Of a stretch of DNA of 64,000 bases, positions 1-12,069 are shown one piece after another. The DNA comes from Bondarzewia mesenterica. Lineage: Eukaryota; Basidiomycota; Agaricomycetes; Russulales; Bondarzewiaceae. A model generated the notes under the pieces. That model saw nothing but the letters and a program-made list of their open reading frames with translations. It was not told the DNA's origin and searched no databases. Where the stretch lies: the NCBI GenBank assembly GCA_004802705.1, contig SGPL01000082.1, positions 18,957 to 82,956 of the forward strand. Reading direction: 5' to 3'. The position numbers and the translations under genes are program-made. Position 1 is the stretch's first letter; every line of letters starts with the position of its first letter.

Positions 1-1051
1 CCCAACAAGTTGGAAAGCCCTTCATGATGTTCGAGACGAACACGGCCTCTTGCGGAGGCTTTGCTGGTGTCAGTAACAGTTTTGGCGCAGCCCTCTGGGC
101 TCTCGACTATGGCCTGCAGATGGCATACGTTAACTTTACCGGCGCGCTCCTTCACGCTGGTGGACAGAACGCTTACTACAATCCCTTCACCCCTCCCCCG
201 ACAAACCAGTCCTCGTTCCGTCAATGGACGGTGGGGCCGGTATATTACTCAGCCCTGGTGATGGCTGAAATCCTAGGCCCCAGTAACACGTCGCAGGTCG
301 TTGACTTGTTCGCGAACTCGAACAACATCTTCACTCCCGCGTATGCCATTTACGAGAATGGGAACCCGACGAAGGTGGCGTTATTCAACTACGTGACGGA
401 CTCATCCGGGTCCTCCAATTATACCGCTGCTATCGCTGTTGGTGGCGGGAGCACCGGCCAGACTAGCGCGACCCCGTCGTCTGTCAAAGTCAAGTAAGTG
501 TGGACACCTTTACAGATATTCCGGAACACTTGACACGACGTATTGGCAGATACCTGAGCGCCTCATCCGTGGCTTCTATTACCGACTTCACTTGGGCTGG
601 TCAGGTAAATGTTTTCTCAGCTCAGTATCTAAATTGTAGCCAGACACTTACCTGCTTTGCTAAGACTTTCGGAAATAACTTCCAAGCCGATGGTCGATTG
701 CAGGGCAACCTTGACGTGAAGACTGTGCAATGCGATACGACCACCGGCACCTGCTCAGTGCAAGTTCCAGCACCTGGCTTCGCGCTTGTCTTCCTCAACG
801 AAGATTCGTTCAGCGAAGTATCGCCATCATCAACCGTGACCTACCCCACAACTATCCAGACGAAGGCCGTAAACACGATTCAAGTTGACCCCTCCGTGCT
901 CGCCACATCAAACGGACACAGTGGTATGGCTGATCATCTGGGCACGACAAGTGCTGGGAGCAGCGGGGCACTGGGTGTGACCCAAGCTGTACCTGGAGCG
1001 TTGACGCTTTTCATGCTTGCGGCGGGTGCTTGGGTTGTGGCCAGGAGATAA
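1..1051 (+). CDS. GH79 glycosidase, C-terminal part (5' truncated by window)
   Basis: The 3' part of a glycoside hydrolase family 79 gene (beta-glucuronidase/heparanase-like, probably secreted or surface bound). I read three exons: 1-493, 550-604 and 665-1051, with in-frame splicing. The first exon holds the segment GKPFMMFETNTASCGG; the glutamate in FETN matches the family nucleophile. The acid/base NEP motif would lie upstream, outside the window. The C-terminal beta domain is followed by a hydrophobic tail (ALTLFMLAAGAWVVARR), which suggests a membrane anchor or GPI-type end. A close paralogue follows directly on the same strand, so this is a tandem duplication. Exon 3 is one open frame to a TAA stop. 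The family assignment is firm; the exact substrate is unknown. Confidence 0.85.
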
Positions 1052-2237
1052 GTATTTGCATTTGCGCCCTACGACTCTGTGTTATATTTGAACAGGCAGA
1101 TGGGCCTGTTGGCTCGGTGGATGACCAGATTGATATTTTATTGGACGATATGGTGGATGGACAGACCTATTAGCGTTATCCGATCTTGTTCGCGTTTCCT
1201 TGTCCTCGCAATGCCAACTGAAGCCATTCTTTTCTGTTCTGGATTAATTCAGATAGCTGACTTGATTCATGTTGTATGAGGAAGCTGCACTTTGATAAAA
1301 TGACATCCTTACCTAGTATCCTATACCTGTCTCCCTACTAACGCCACTGACCCGAATTCTCCAAGCACTATTTTCTACTAGACGCCGGATGTGTGTTCAG
1401 GTGAGTATCTTGTCGCGCAATTAAGCAAGAACTGACCATACTTGCGGATTCAAAAGCGTCGAATGCAGGTTCTTCTACAGTCAAGCCTCATGGAGGTCGT
1501 GGTGGAAGGGTATCAAAGGCATCTCGTTTTGCATGCAGATTTGCTCTTAACTCTAGTGCTCCACCGCCGAGCCTTCTTGGCATCGGCTACATGCGACCGC
1601 CTTACCGCCTTCAGACCCTCCTCAATATGATGCCCTCCCTGATCACGTATTTGTTAGAAAGCTCCTGTGCTCAGATTTTCTGTTGCCGATGCAGACCAGG
1701 AGCAAGGTATTGGAAAGCTGACCTGACTTACAGTGCATGGTTCGCAAATTCCTGGCACTGCAGCAAAAAAGCATCCAGTCGCGACGGCGCGTGACAACAG
1801 GTACCCGTGAATTCCCATCACATTTTCGATCGGTTTCTCAGTGTGATGGGATTTGTCATGCCATTTTTGGCTTGGCATGCATTAATCTTCAGTGAGTGCC
1901 TCACTTTCCAGTTCAAAGCTTACCTTTTTTGCGGACATCCAACGGCTATAGAGGTATTCATGCGCATGTCTCGCATTGACAGTATCGAAAAATAGCTTGC
2001 GGTATTCCAAGTTCAACGGGACATCCACCTCAAATTGGGTGTGGCGGAGAATATACAGCGGAACACATTGGTGCCGAACATAAGCGGAGACCTCGGTATC
2101 TTCGATGCGATCTTAGTGGGTTTTACTTGGTCCAAGGACTCCTGGTTGTCACCGACCTGTTGTCACTCCTTTGCTTTCTGTAATCCTCTCACGATCCCAG
2201 ACATCCTCTGCACGGTTTGCGTGCAACACCACTCATC
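1052..2237. other. Intergenic, GH79 pair
   Basis: About 1.2 kb between the stop of the first GH79 gene and the start of the second. I see only short out-of-frame reading frames without family features. It should hold the 3' end of the first gene and the promoter of the second. Confidence 0.5.
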
Positions 2238-4689
2238 ATGCGTTTACCGCTCCTCTCTTTTTCACTAACATGCGCCGGGCTCGCGCATGCCCAGATGACA
2301 GTGTATCATCCACAGAATGGTCAAGTGATTTTCGGGGGCAACTCGTCGGGATCGTCCACTGGCACTTATACAGCGAGCGCGGCGGCAGCGTCTTACACTG
2401 GTGCCGCTGCCTACAATCCCACTATACTCACCGCACCTGCCGTACCCAACCCTGCACCAAATACCTCATTCGGCATAGAATTGACGAGCGGGGGTATCAA
2501 TGGTCTTTCAATCAAGCAGAGTGGTGCATTCTATGGATTTTCAATAGAAATGTCCGTAGCGAATCAAGTTTGTGAGTACAACGGTCGCTTTTGAGAGTGA
2601 ATTGTTGACAGCAACTTGTGTGTTAGTGGGACGGAACAGGTACGACAATGAGAGAATATGATCCATGGCAGTCCATAGCGGAGCTAATAGTCTGCGCTAG
2701 TTCCTTCATACAGGTCCCCTTTCTCAATCTGTTGGCCAACATCGTGGAACGTGCGGGATGGGTCCAGGTCCGTGTCGGCGGTAATACACAGGAATCGGCA
2801 ATGCTCGTCGACAGTCTGCCAAATGGAACTATTCTTGCCAAAGACTACTCGAAAGTCACGGGCACAACCCAGACACCTCCACTGGAATACACGAGAGACC
2901 TGATGTACATGATGAACAATGTATCGTCGCTTGTGAACGCTCGATGGTACCTCGGTGAGGCCGAAGTAAATGTATAAAGTAGCCTGTTGCTCATGTCTTG
3001 CAGGCATTCCGTTCTTCAATACAACGCCTTTCTCGTTGGATATCGTCGGAGCAAGCCAACAGATTCTGGGCGATCGGCTGCTGGCCTTCCAGGCTGGTAA
3101 CGAACCAGATCAATACCCGAATCATGCTCATCGATCGGTCGTATGTTTCTCAATTCCTGTCTACTTTTCCAGCTTAAGACCAGTATGTCGCGAACAGGGT
3201 TATGGGCCCTACAATTACTTTGGAGAAATCAGTGATCTCGTGAATCAAGTTCAGCAAGATCAAAATATCATCAAGCGCGATGGCATTATCCTGACCCCTA
3301 GCATCTCTTATGGTTTTTGGCAACCGGAGGACGTGTGGAATACGAACATCGTCTCTGCGTTCTCATCCAGCATTGCGGCCCTCACCGTTGAGCGGTATGA
3401 CATATTGACGATCCTTAACTTGCGGTACATAGGCTGACTAGGCTTGCTGATCGCAGTTATCCAAACAACAATTGCGTCGCGCAATTCAATCTGACTAACG
3501 CAGGTCCGCCGGTAGACCCGCAAGCGGTGTTCCCCGATTACCTCAATCACACCGCCGGACAGAACCTAGTACAGCCCTACATCAACTCCACCCTCTTCGC
3601 TCAACAGGTGGGAAAACCCTTTATCATGTTTGAGACCAATACGGCGTCCTGTGGTGGTTTCCCTGGCATCAGCGACAGCTTTGGTGCAGCTCTCTGGGCT
3701 CTCGACTATGGTCTCCAGATGGCATACGGCAACTTCACGGGCGCGCTCCTCCATATCGGTGGACAGAATGCGTTTTATAATGCTTTCACTCCTCCTCCGA
3801 CGAATCAGTCCTCGTTCCGCCAGTGGACGATCGGGCCTGCTTACTATGCGGCGCTCGTCATGTCGGAGGCTCTTGGCCCCAGCAACGCGTCGCAGGTCGC
3901 GGACTTGTTCCCTAATAACGCCGATATCTATACCCCCGCATATGCGATTTACGAGAACGGCAACCCGACGAAGGTGGCTTTGTTCAACTATATAACGGAT
4001 CCGTCTGGGGCAACAGACATTAACGTGGCCATCTCTATCGGCGGTGGTCAAACCGGTCAGTCCAATGCTACACCTGCTCAGGTGAAGGTGAAGTAAGTGC
4101 ACGCACTTTCTCCGCTCTGATGTTCGTTTTAACTCCTGGACCTTTTTGTGCGAAGATATTTGAATGCATCCTCTGTCTCTCAGAAGGGCGATTTCACATG
4201 GGCCGGACAGGCAAGTTGCTTCTCTTCCTGGGCGCCGTCGCACTGCATCCACGGCGGCTAATGTGTCAATTGTGCAGACTTTCGGAAACCACTTCGAGTC
4301 TGACGGACGTTTTGCAAGGCAACCTAGACGTCCAGACTGTCCAATGCGATCAGAACGCAAACACATGTACGATCAAGGTGCCGGCACCGGGCTTCGCGCT
4401 CGTCTTCCTCACCCCCGACTCGCTGTCCCAGGTGACCCCGGGAGGAAGCATGACGTTCCCCACGACCTACGTGACCAAGACGATCAATACCGTCCTGGTT
4501 GATTCTTCCGTGCTGGCGACGTCGAATGGACATAGCGGTATGGTGAACTGGAAGGGCACTACGAGTTCCGGGAGCGGGGGGAAGGTCTCAGCAGCGATGC
4601 GCTTGGCAATGCCCGGTGCTCTGACGTTGTTCGCCACAGCCGCAGGTGCTTGGGTTTTGGGAAGGAGGTGGTTATGTTTCACTTCTTAA
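2238..4689 (+). CDS. GH79 glycosidase paralogue, +1 frameshift near 3' end
   Basis: A complete GH79 (beta-glucuronidase-like) gene. Exons: 2238-2571, 2627-2639 (13 nt), 2701-2954, 3004-3140, 3198-3394, 3457-4092, 4156-4210 and 4278-4689, giving about 678 aa once one base is discounted. The start at 2238 gives a classic signal peptide (MRLPLLSFSLTCAGLAHA); an in-frame ATG lies at 2217. The acid/base glutamate is in FQAGNEPDQ and the nucleophile in MFETNTASCGG. The C-terminal domain ends in a hydrophobic tail (ALTLFATAAGAWVLGRR). The intron at 4211 starts with GC (gcaagt), not GT. In the last exon the frame breaks at a TTTT run (4310-4313) where the upstream paralogue has one base fewer; the correct frame resumes at once. 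This may be a sequencing error or a young null allele. Confidence 0.85.
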
Positions 4690-5130
4690 TCTTTCTTGCA
4701 TTCGTTGTACCGGCTGCCCGCGGTATCTTTGGGACGATTTTCTGTAATTTACATGGACCTTGAGCATACGTTCTGCTAGTTAGGGCACTTTGTAACTAGC
4801 CTTCATAAACACAAACTGCAGTCATTCCTTGCTTTTTATTTCTTCTGAACGTCATGTAGGTTCGAACGAGAAGACAATAATTATTGAATGTCGAGGTAAC
4901 ATTACACGATTTCAACGAAAACGATAACAACAACTGTCTGCATCAGTAGATCATACTAGGACAAGGTATTACACGCAACGAGGGTGTACAAACGAGAATT
5001 CGGGATGAGGTAGCAACAGATGGAGCAAAATCCTGGTATATACAGATGGCAATGCAATGGGAGTGAAGAAATTCTCATAAAACGTAGACCACCATGGACA
5101 CGGGAGGGAATCAAGAGTAAGGCCTCGCGC
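4690..5130. other. Convergent 3' intergenic region
   Basis: About 440 bases between the stop of the second GH79 gene and the stop of the minus-strand PPTase-like gene. AT-rich, presumably the two 3' UTRs. Nothing else was recognised. Confidence 0.5.
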
Positions 5131-6253
5131 CTAATCTGAAAGCTTCGGGATGACATTGGTGAGCTGGTCGATATTGATGAACTGGACCCAGGATTCCAAG
5201 TCTTTGTTACTGTCCTGCCAGATAAACCTCGAATGACTGGTCCCACGGAAGTGGGCGGTGACGCATTGGTAGGATTCCTCGACGAGGACGCCCTTGCGCT
5301 GGACGCCGAGCTGCGCCTTGTACAGTCGGAACTCCCACCCTTGCAGCGGTTGGCCGTCACCGCTGCAGGTCTCCTCTGGTATGTTGAACTCGAGGCGCGA
5401 CCAATCAAACCCGACGGGCTGCCCGATGGCTTTGATGTATGCGGATTTGAGCGCGAGGAGGATGCAGAGACGTCGAAGGGCGACTTCGTCGGCGAGATCG
5501 GGGGTGACGAAGGATATCTCGAGGGGAGTTAGCTGGAGGGATGACAAGCGGGTCTTGTCTGTGAGCATGGATGCGCGGAGTCCCAGACAGCATTACGCAC
5601 TTTGTGTGAAAGAGACTCGACGTAGGCATGCACAGTCGCGTCCCGCGGTTCGACAGCCAGCTGCTTCACGCCTATCCCTATGTTCGTGACTTCCCGCTGT
5701 CTTCCCTGCACCATCACCATCCCTACGAGCGAATTCTCCCATGCGAGATGGTACCCTATCATCGAACGCAAGTGGTGCTCTGGATTAACATGATCTAGCA
5801 TCTGCGATAGAACATGAAGTGATGAGGCACAGTAAAGCCATTGAAGACAATTGGACGTGCCTGTTCGATCCAATGTTTTCCGGATGGCGTCACATGGTCC
5901 TGCCATCTCGCACGAGGGATCCGGCGATGTCTCATCATCAGCAGTGGCATCATATATCCTATGAGTTCACCTTTGCACGCCGACGGTCGATCGATATTGG
6001 CGCCACACGAACGAAGGTGAACACTCACGCAACGATTCCCCAGACGTTGGGTTATGTGGTGTGTTCTTGGCGTGAGGAACGGTCTTCTGAACGAGTTCGT
6101 AGCATCTTTCGTACTCCTGCAAATGGTGAAGACGGGATGGAATGGTGAGGAGGGCATGTGGCGTGACTCGTCGAGGAACGCGGCGGGACGACTCACATCA
6201 GCTGTGACCTCGCGGTTCAGATACAACATCCATACGAGAATCGGCGAGTTCAT
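5131..6253 (-). CDS. 4'-phosphopantetheinyl transferase-like protein, metal ligands substituted
   Basis: A Sfp-type phosphopantetheinyl transferase homologue. PPTases move phosphopantetheine from CoA to carrier domains of polyketide and peptide synthases. Predicted exons on the minus strand: 6253-6197, 6116-6029, 5970-5861, 5801-5601 and 5553-5131; all phases fit and give 292 aa. Recognisable stretches are VWMLYLNREVTAD at the N terminus, LIGYMMPLLMMRHRRIP, the GYHLAWENSLVGMV region (family YNxSHD) and ALKSAYIKAIG (family K-E-x-Y-x-K). Two magnesium ligands are missing: the family G-[IV]-D motif reads GI-G here (NIGIGVKQ), and the E of KEAYxKA is S. Catalysis by the usual mechanism is therefore doubtful. 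The intron at 5860 has a GC donor. Fold assignment is good; activity is an open question. Confidence 0.7.
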
Positions 6254-9200
6254 GTTGCGCGCAAGAATTCACGGAACGGATTGTGCGGGGCGCCAATGGT
6301 TGACGGTCGAATCGAACAGTTGTGATTTGTCGCGTTCGAATCTTCCAGCTGTAAGAGGATGAATGGTATATACCTTTGGCCTACACTAAAAACAACGCCG
6401 GATCTTGTGTTCTTCGAACACCCAATGGTACGTTGGTCACGGTATTCAACGTTCAACTTGGGGATGTTTGAACTGACTGGGAAGGCACAGATGGCAGTTT
6501 TATATTATGATCAAAGCAAAAAAAAACGCTTGGGCTAGGAAGCCATGCCACGCGTGTGCCATGATCCCTGTTATCTGATCCACAGAGTTATTGTGCCATC
6601 ACTCTCTGCTTTTTTTGTCTACTTAGATTTTGAAACACATCGTAGGAGCTCACCGTTCAATGCATCGCGCTTGTCAGCCGCATGTTATAAGGAACTGATT
6701 TGTCTATTTTCAATCCAAACGCGGCGAACCGCCCGATCTGAGGACACGCACAGCTTTCGGGAAACTTTGAGCAAGATGGTGATGTATTTCTGGGAGATCC
6801 CGGCTTGGCTGATAACTTGCCTCAGAAGACGTGCCGGTGCAAGTTCAGAACCGAAGAAGAAGAAGGAAAGACCCGATAATGAAAAGTTAAATGTAAGGAA
6901 AAACGTTAGACCCACTGCAGTCGACGACAAGGAGGATGTATCGATGGGAACACGTCGCATATCGACTATCTGTCATCGGCAGGACCGGAGACGAAAGCTG
7001 GAGAAGTGTACTAGAAGTGTTGACTGACAGATGCTAATCATATAACAGTGTCGAAGGTTTGCTAGACAAGTGCCACAACGCACGTACAACCGAAATCGTG
7101 CCCAGTGGCGAAAGTTCGCGATACACATAATATGCAGATGGATCGGTGCTGCAAAGCAGATCAGCGCTCTGACGAGGCTGACCTGGAACTTCGGTCCGAT
7201 AAGTGTGGCAAATTGATGAATGAAGAAAGACCAGAGCTGAATTGCATTCGAGGCAAGAAAATATGGAGTGGGCGTCCACGCGGCAAATGTGGCGAGGCGG
7301 GTGGAGGCTATTGCTGGAGTTCGAGACGATCCAACGGTTTCAGACGGCATTCCTTCTATTAAAATGGGTATGCAAATGTGAGGACGCCTGACGATGAAAA
7401 CTACCCAGCTCTAAATTTGACCTCACCGGAGAGCAGTTTAAATGCCTTCGACTTCGTTGTTGTTAAAAAAAAATTTCAAATGCTAAACACGTCCGTTGAA
7501 GGCGGAACACGGAACTGCCAGCATGAAGCTTCCTCCGAAAGAGCACGTCAACGCAGCGCCGTAGAATAGAGTGGTCGCAGATCACGCAAGGGGCTCCGGT
7601 AGAGAAGCCATGTCAGCCTGCGCCGGTCGATGTGGTGCCGCTCATCCGTGCTCTACTTGCATCGGCGTGATAAGTCTGAGCGCGTTGACGACAACAAATC
7701 TTGATAGAATTCATGAAAATTGCTACCTTTGCTCCAAAGAGTCGCGGATTCTGAAATATAGCGGGGATAGCGGGTCGCAAGCAGCTCTTACTTCTCTCCG
7801 AGGACACAAAGGTCATTCCGACAAGAGCTTGCGTGCACGGGGCAGGAACAGCTGAGCCGCTCTCTTCGCACGGAACTCTGCCTTGTTGGGGCGGGAGATT
7901 GTGTGGCCCATCGAATCCGAGAGGCACGACGGTTCCGATGAAAAGATGTAAGCAAAAAAGCCCCAGGAACCAACGGGTGGAAATAATCAGGTCACAGGTG
8001 TGCGCGGGATAACAGACACGCTGCAGTTGCCCTCGCTTGCAAGTGATTTCAGTGCTGTTTTGGTGGCTACGCTGAAAGTTGTTTGCCCAATTGAGTACTT
8101 TCGAACGCAGTGAATTTGGAGAAAAATGACTCGCCGTTATGAGCGCACAACATAAGAATAATGATATCAGAGTTTCGAAAAAGGAAGGAAAGGGCATGAA
8201 GAAAAGAGACGCGCAACCTTTGAGGAGAACAAAAAGTGAACGGCGCAAAGGAGTCTTTGCCAAGGTTCTTCGCGACGGGATGCCGGCACGCCTCGCCTGC
8301 TCGCAATCCCGGGAACTGCAGTGCGGAGTGTGCGGCGATATTATTTTTTATTTAGGGCCAAGGAAGCTTGCCTTTTGAAGAATCAATCGGATTTTCGCCG
8401 TTCAAACGTTCAGGGTCGTGTCGATGGAATATTGAGACCTGAAGGAGATGGTATACGTACCTCGAAGGTAATGGCCAGTTCATTCATATAAAAACAGGGA
8501 TAGCAACGGGATTGAAATTATAGACAAATTCCACGGCCACGTTGACAGCAGAACTCATTCAGAGTCAAAGACGCGTATGCCATTTGAGTCTGACAGTAAT
8601 TGTTTCAGTGGTATGCGGTAAGAAAAATGCGTGAGATCAGCGAGATATACTACTGATTTACGGCGCCGGCTACAGTGCGGCGGCCCGAAAAGCGCCGACA
8701 TTCGGCGATAACCTTGTCAGTTCGACTGGAGTACTCGCATTACAAGGAGGGTGGTCCACGTTTACCTGGGCCGCGCCGCACGAAGCGAATATCTGAAAGA
8801 AAAACGCAAGGAAAATGGTAGAGCGGGCAAAGAGTTATTAGGCATCGGGGGGGATACGTGAGGATCGGGAGGGGGACAAATCGCTGACGATAAATCGAAA
8901 AGTGATCTGTGATTCATCGGGTTAGACTTTGACCAGGACGTTGGATGTTGCTGGGCGGCAGCGTGATGGGGTCCCATGGAATTCTAACCGTGACGCCGCG
9001 TGGACCGTACGTACGTTTTGTCTCGAACCCCTTGATTACCTCCGAAGACAATTGGACTCATGGCCGTTTGACTGGATTTTCTTCCAGGATAAGCAGTATG
9101 CAGGGCTTCAGGTTATCCGGACTCTTCAATTTGTAGGCAGGACGGACCGTCGCCGAGTCGTCTTACCCTTCAAGTTTATATTCCACCTGCAGTATTAAGC

Positions 9201-9468
9201 GCTGTTGCTGCGAGGCCTAAGTAGACGTGGATCCTTTCAGGAACATCGTCGCCGGTTGTGGTTCGGCCAGCTACGCGTTCTGTCGTTAGCTGGTCGTTAG
9301 CTCCTGGGAGTCTTGATAGAACGATTATGTACCAAGTTGCGGAATCGAATGGTCCGATAGCCCACACCCGATCATCGCTTCTTCTCTATATAAGAGGAGG
9401 CCTTTCATGAGCCCATCAGTTCCATTGCTCCCAGGACTTGTGCCTTCCGAAGTGTTTCATCTCCCACC
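6254..9468. other. 3.2 kb without a recognisable gene
   Basis: Upstream of the PPTase-like gene (divergent) and upstream of the P450. Both strands carry only short reading frames; none shows a domain, a plausible exon chain or fungal coding texture. The longest, on the minus strand at 7613-8263, is hydrophobic but matches nothing I know. The right end contains the P450 promoter. Confidence 0.5.
9387..9393 (+). promoter_or_regulatory. TATA box of the P450 gene
   Basis: The perfect TATATAA lies about 80 bases before the P450 ATG at 9469, a usual distance for a fungal TATA promoter. Core TATA boxes are common on regulated metabolic genes, which fits the neighbour. Confidence 0.55.
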
Positions 9469-11843
9469 ATGCTCTGCACGTTGACTACCGACGTCTTCCT
9501 TATAGCGCTTGCCATTTGCACCTTCCTTGCCTATCAATGGATCCTAGCTCGTCGTACTCTGAGGCTACCTCCTGGACCTCCTCCTGACCCTTTCCTAGGC
9601 AATTTGCGTCAAATGGCTACTTTCGAGAGCCAGCAAGACACCTTTGCTGAATGGGGAAAGAGCTACGGTAGGTTTGAGTCGTCATGAATCTTATAGTTCA
9701 CCCTCACGTACCTTTTTCTTTATCGATGTGAAGGGGACGTTATGCACGCTAAAGTCTTTGGGCGCTCTTTGATTATTTTAAATTCTCTCAAAGCCGCTCG
9801 TGATCTGATGGAAAAACGGAGTGCGAACTATTCTTGCCGCCCGAGACTTGTCCTTCTGGTGGAATTGTACGAGCATTTTCCGACCTTCTTTCTTCTCGGA
9901 CTAACATGAGAAATTTTGTAGAATGGGTTGGGATTCCGTGCTCACCAACATGCCTTACGGCGAACGTTTCCGAAAGCACAGGAAATTGATACAGGAAGCG
10001 TTCACTCCACAGGCGATTCTCGCTTTCCGGCCTTTGCAGCGCATGGAGACATGCATGCTTCTTCTGGGACTATTGGAGAAACCGCAATCTTTCATGGCCC
10101 TTGTGAGAAGGTATGTGCCGCGATAACTCTCCAAGCTCGGGGACCGCATCTCTTCTTTTGTCTTTTTCAAGGTTCGCGGCAGCAACAATCATGAAAATCA
10201 CATACGGTCACACGGTCAAGTCCGTGGACGAACTCTACGTGCGTCTGGCTGAGGAAGCCGGCACGGACACAATAAACTCTGGGAGTCCGGGCTCGATGCT
10301 CGTCGATTTCTTGTACGCCAATCACTCCATATCAGAAGCGATCTGGATGCTAAAGAACAACGTCATGTGCTCTAGCCCAGCTTGTAGGTCACACAGTTCG
10401 CGTTGGATTCAACTTAGACGCTGAAAACCGTCATGTGAAGTGAAATATCTTCCGACTTGGATGCCTGGAGCTGGCTTCAAACGGCATGCCTTCAAGACGC
10501 GGGAGAAGGTAAGGCGGATGATTGATGCACCGTTCCAGATGGTAAAAAGAACCATAGTCAGTATCAGGAATTTATCTCTGTGACATTTCACTTACTTGGT
10601 CAACAGGCTGCGGGGACGGCTATCCCATCTTTTACGTCTAGCCTTATCGTCGAAAAAGAGGCCGATGATTCTTATAATTTGGATGAGGAAGAAGACATAA
10701 AGGGTGCCGCAGGAGTTCTTTATGGAGGTAAGATTCACTACGTTGTTCACATCATTCAAGCTTTGCCATATTAATTAATGATCTCTCCCTTAACTCGGAT
10801 AAATCGATCTCAAACATTTGCAGCTGCAACCGATACGGTAAGCTAATCGTTCATTTGGGAACTCGGCTGCGTGACAGGTTGCTCACGACACCCTACGATG
10901 AGATCAGACAACGGCGCTCCTTGATACGTTCTTCCTCACGATGGTCCTGAATCCCGAAGTCCAAGAAAAGGCGCGGGAGGAAATCGATCGTGTTATTGGA
11001 TCCGATCGTCTCCCTGACTTTGACGACAGAGAATCTCTTCCATATCTCGAATGCGTAATAAAAGAAATATACCGGTAAGGTTTCATAGGTATTTTTTATC
11101 CTCATTTTTCTAACTGCTTCGCAGCTGGGCTTCACCTGTTCCACTAGGTAAGTGGTATTACCCAGTGTTAAATCCTGCTGGATTGAGATCGAAAGCTTAA
11201 TTGACATTCAACATTCAGGCCTCCCGCATCGGTCTGTCAATGACGATAAATATCGAGGATACGACATTCCTGGAGATACAATCATAGTGCCGAACATATG
11301 GTGGGTATTCTTCCCATGGACGGCCTACCACGAGGCAAGCTTATGAATTGATGATCAGGGCCATGACACGGGACAAGGACATGTATGCGGAACCTCATCT
11401 CTTTCGGCCGGAACGTTTTATGGATCAAGATAGCGATGCAGCCGAGAGAACAGATCCCAAAAATGCCATTTTCGGTTTTGGGAGACGGTACGTGAGATGA
11501 ATAGCGTGAAGACTCGAACGGATATGCTCAATCCGGTTTGTTGTAGGGTATGTCCGGGCCAGTGGTTCGGCGATGCTAACATATGGCTCATCGCGGCCAA
11601 TGTCCTCGCAACTTTCCGCATATCCAGAATGCGCGATGAATTTGGCGAAGAAATTGTGCCTCCTGGAGAGTTTACTTCGAATTTCGTCAGGTGCGTCCAA
11701 CTCTTACCCGTTCGAATAGCTCGAGTTTTTGAGTGAGGAGGATGTGACCCAGACACCCCAAACCGTTCAAGTGTGACATCAAACCGCGCTCCCAGCAGGC
11801 AGTTGACCTTATCCATGAAACCATCAACACTTTGGCCGTTTGA
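9469..11843 (+). CDS. Cytochrome P450 monooxygenase
   Basis: A microsomal class II P450 of the Agaricomycete type annotated as O-methylsterigmatocystin oxidoreductase-like. Fourteen exons: 9469-9667, 9734-9866, 9922-10110, 10172-10312, 10376-10383 (8 nt), 10441-10556, 10607-10727, 10824-10837 (14 nt), 10908-11074, 11125-11147, 11219-11300, 11359-11487, 11547-11690 and 11753-11843. They sum to an intact 518 aa frame. The protein starts with a membrane anchor ([20 protein letters not shown]) and a proline hinge (LPPGPPPDP). It has the I-helix AATDTT, the K-helix EIYR (ExxR), FRPERF, and the haem loop FGFGRRVCPG with its cysteine thiolate. The substrate is unknown. Without the 8-nt exon the frame breaks, and with it the family sequence VDFFPALKYLP is restored. 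Confidence 0.93.
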
Positions 11844-12069
11844 TCACGATCTTCTTCCCTGCCGCATGCCGTACAGCCGACCCAACGTACTATTTGGCCC
11901 CTTCTCAAATTCGAAGCACGTCTTATACCCACCACGTGATGACTACTACTATCTTGTACTACGATGCTTTTGGAATGGACTTCGCTTTCATTCTGATGCT
12001 CCTCATGAATTCTGCTTTGCTTTTTTATTATTAAAGAAATTACTGAAACATCGTATTTTTCAATGTACC

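Noticed and set aside
3566..4366. 266-aa open frame on the minus strand
   Set aside because: It lies antisense to the GH79 exon 3457-4092 and its continuation, whose plus-strand frame is firmly supported. The minus-strand translation is Arg-rich without domains.
6331..6350. GCGTTCGAATC, resembling a tRNA T-arm box B
   Set aside because: No A box, acceptor pairing or anticodon arm could be found around it.
7613..8263. 216-aa minus-strand frame with hydrophobic patches
   Set aside because: No domain, no signal peptide pattern that holds, no adjoining exons and amino-acid texture typical of non-coding DNA.
9469..11843. Secondary-metabolite cluster (PPTase-like, P450, GH79)
   Set aside because: No polyketide, peptide or terpene synthase lies in the window, and the PPTase-like protein lacks metal ligands. 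Adjacency alone is not enough.
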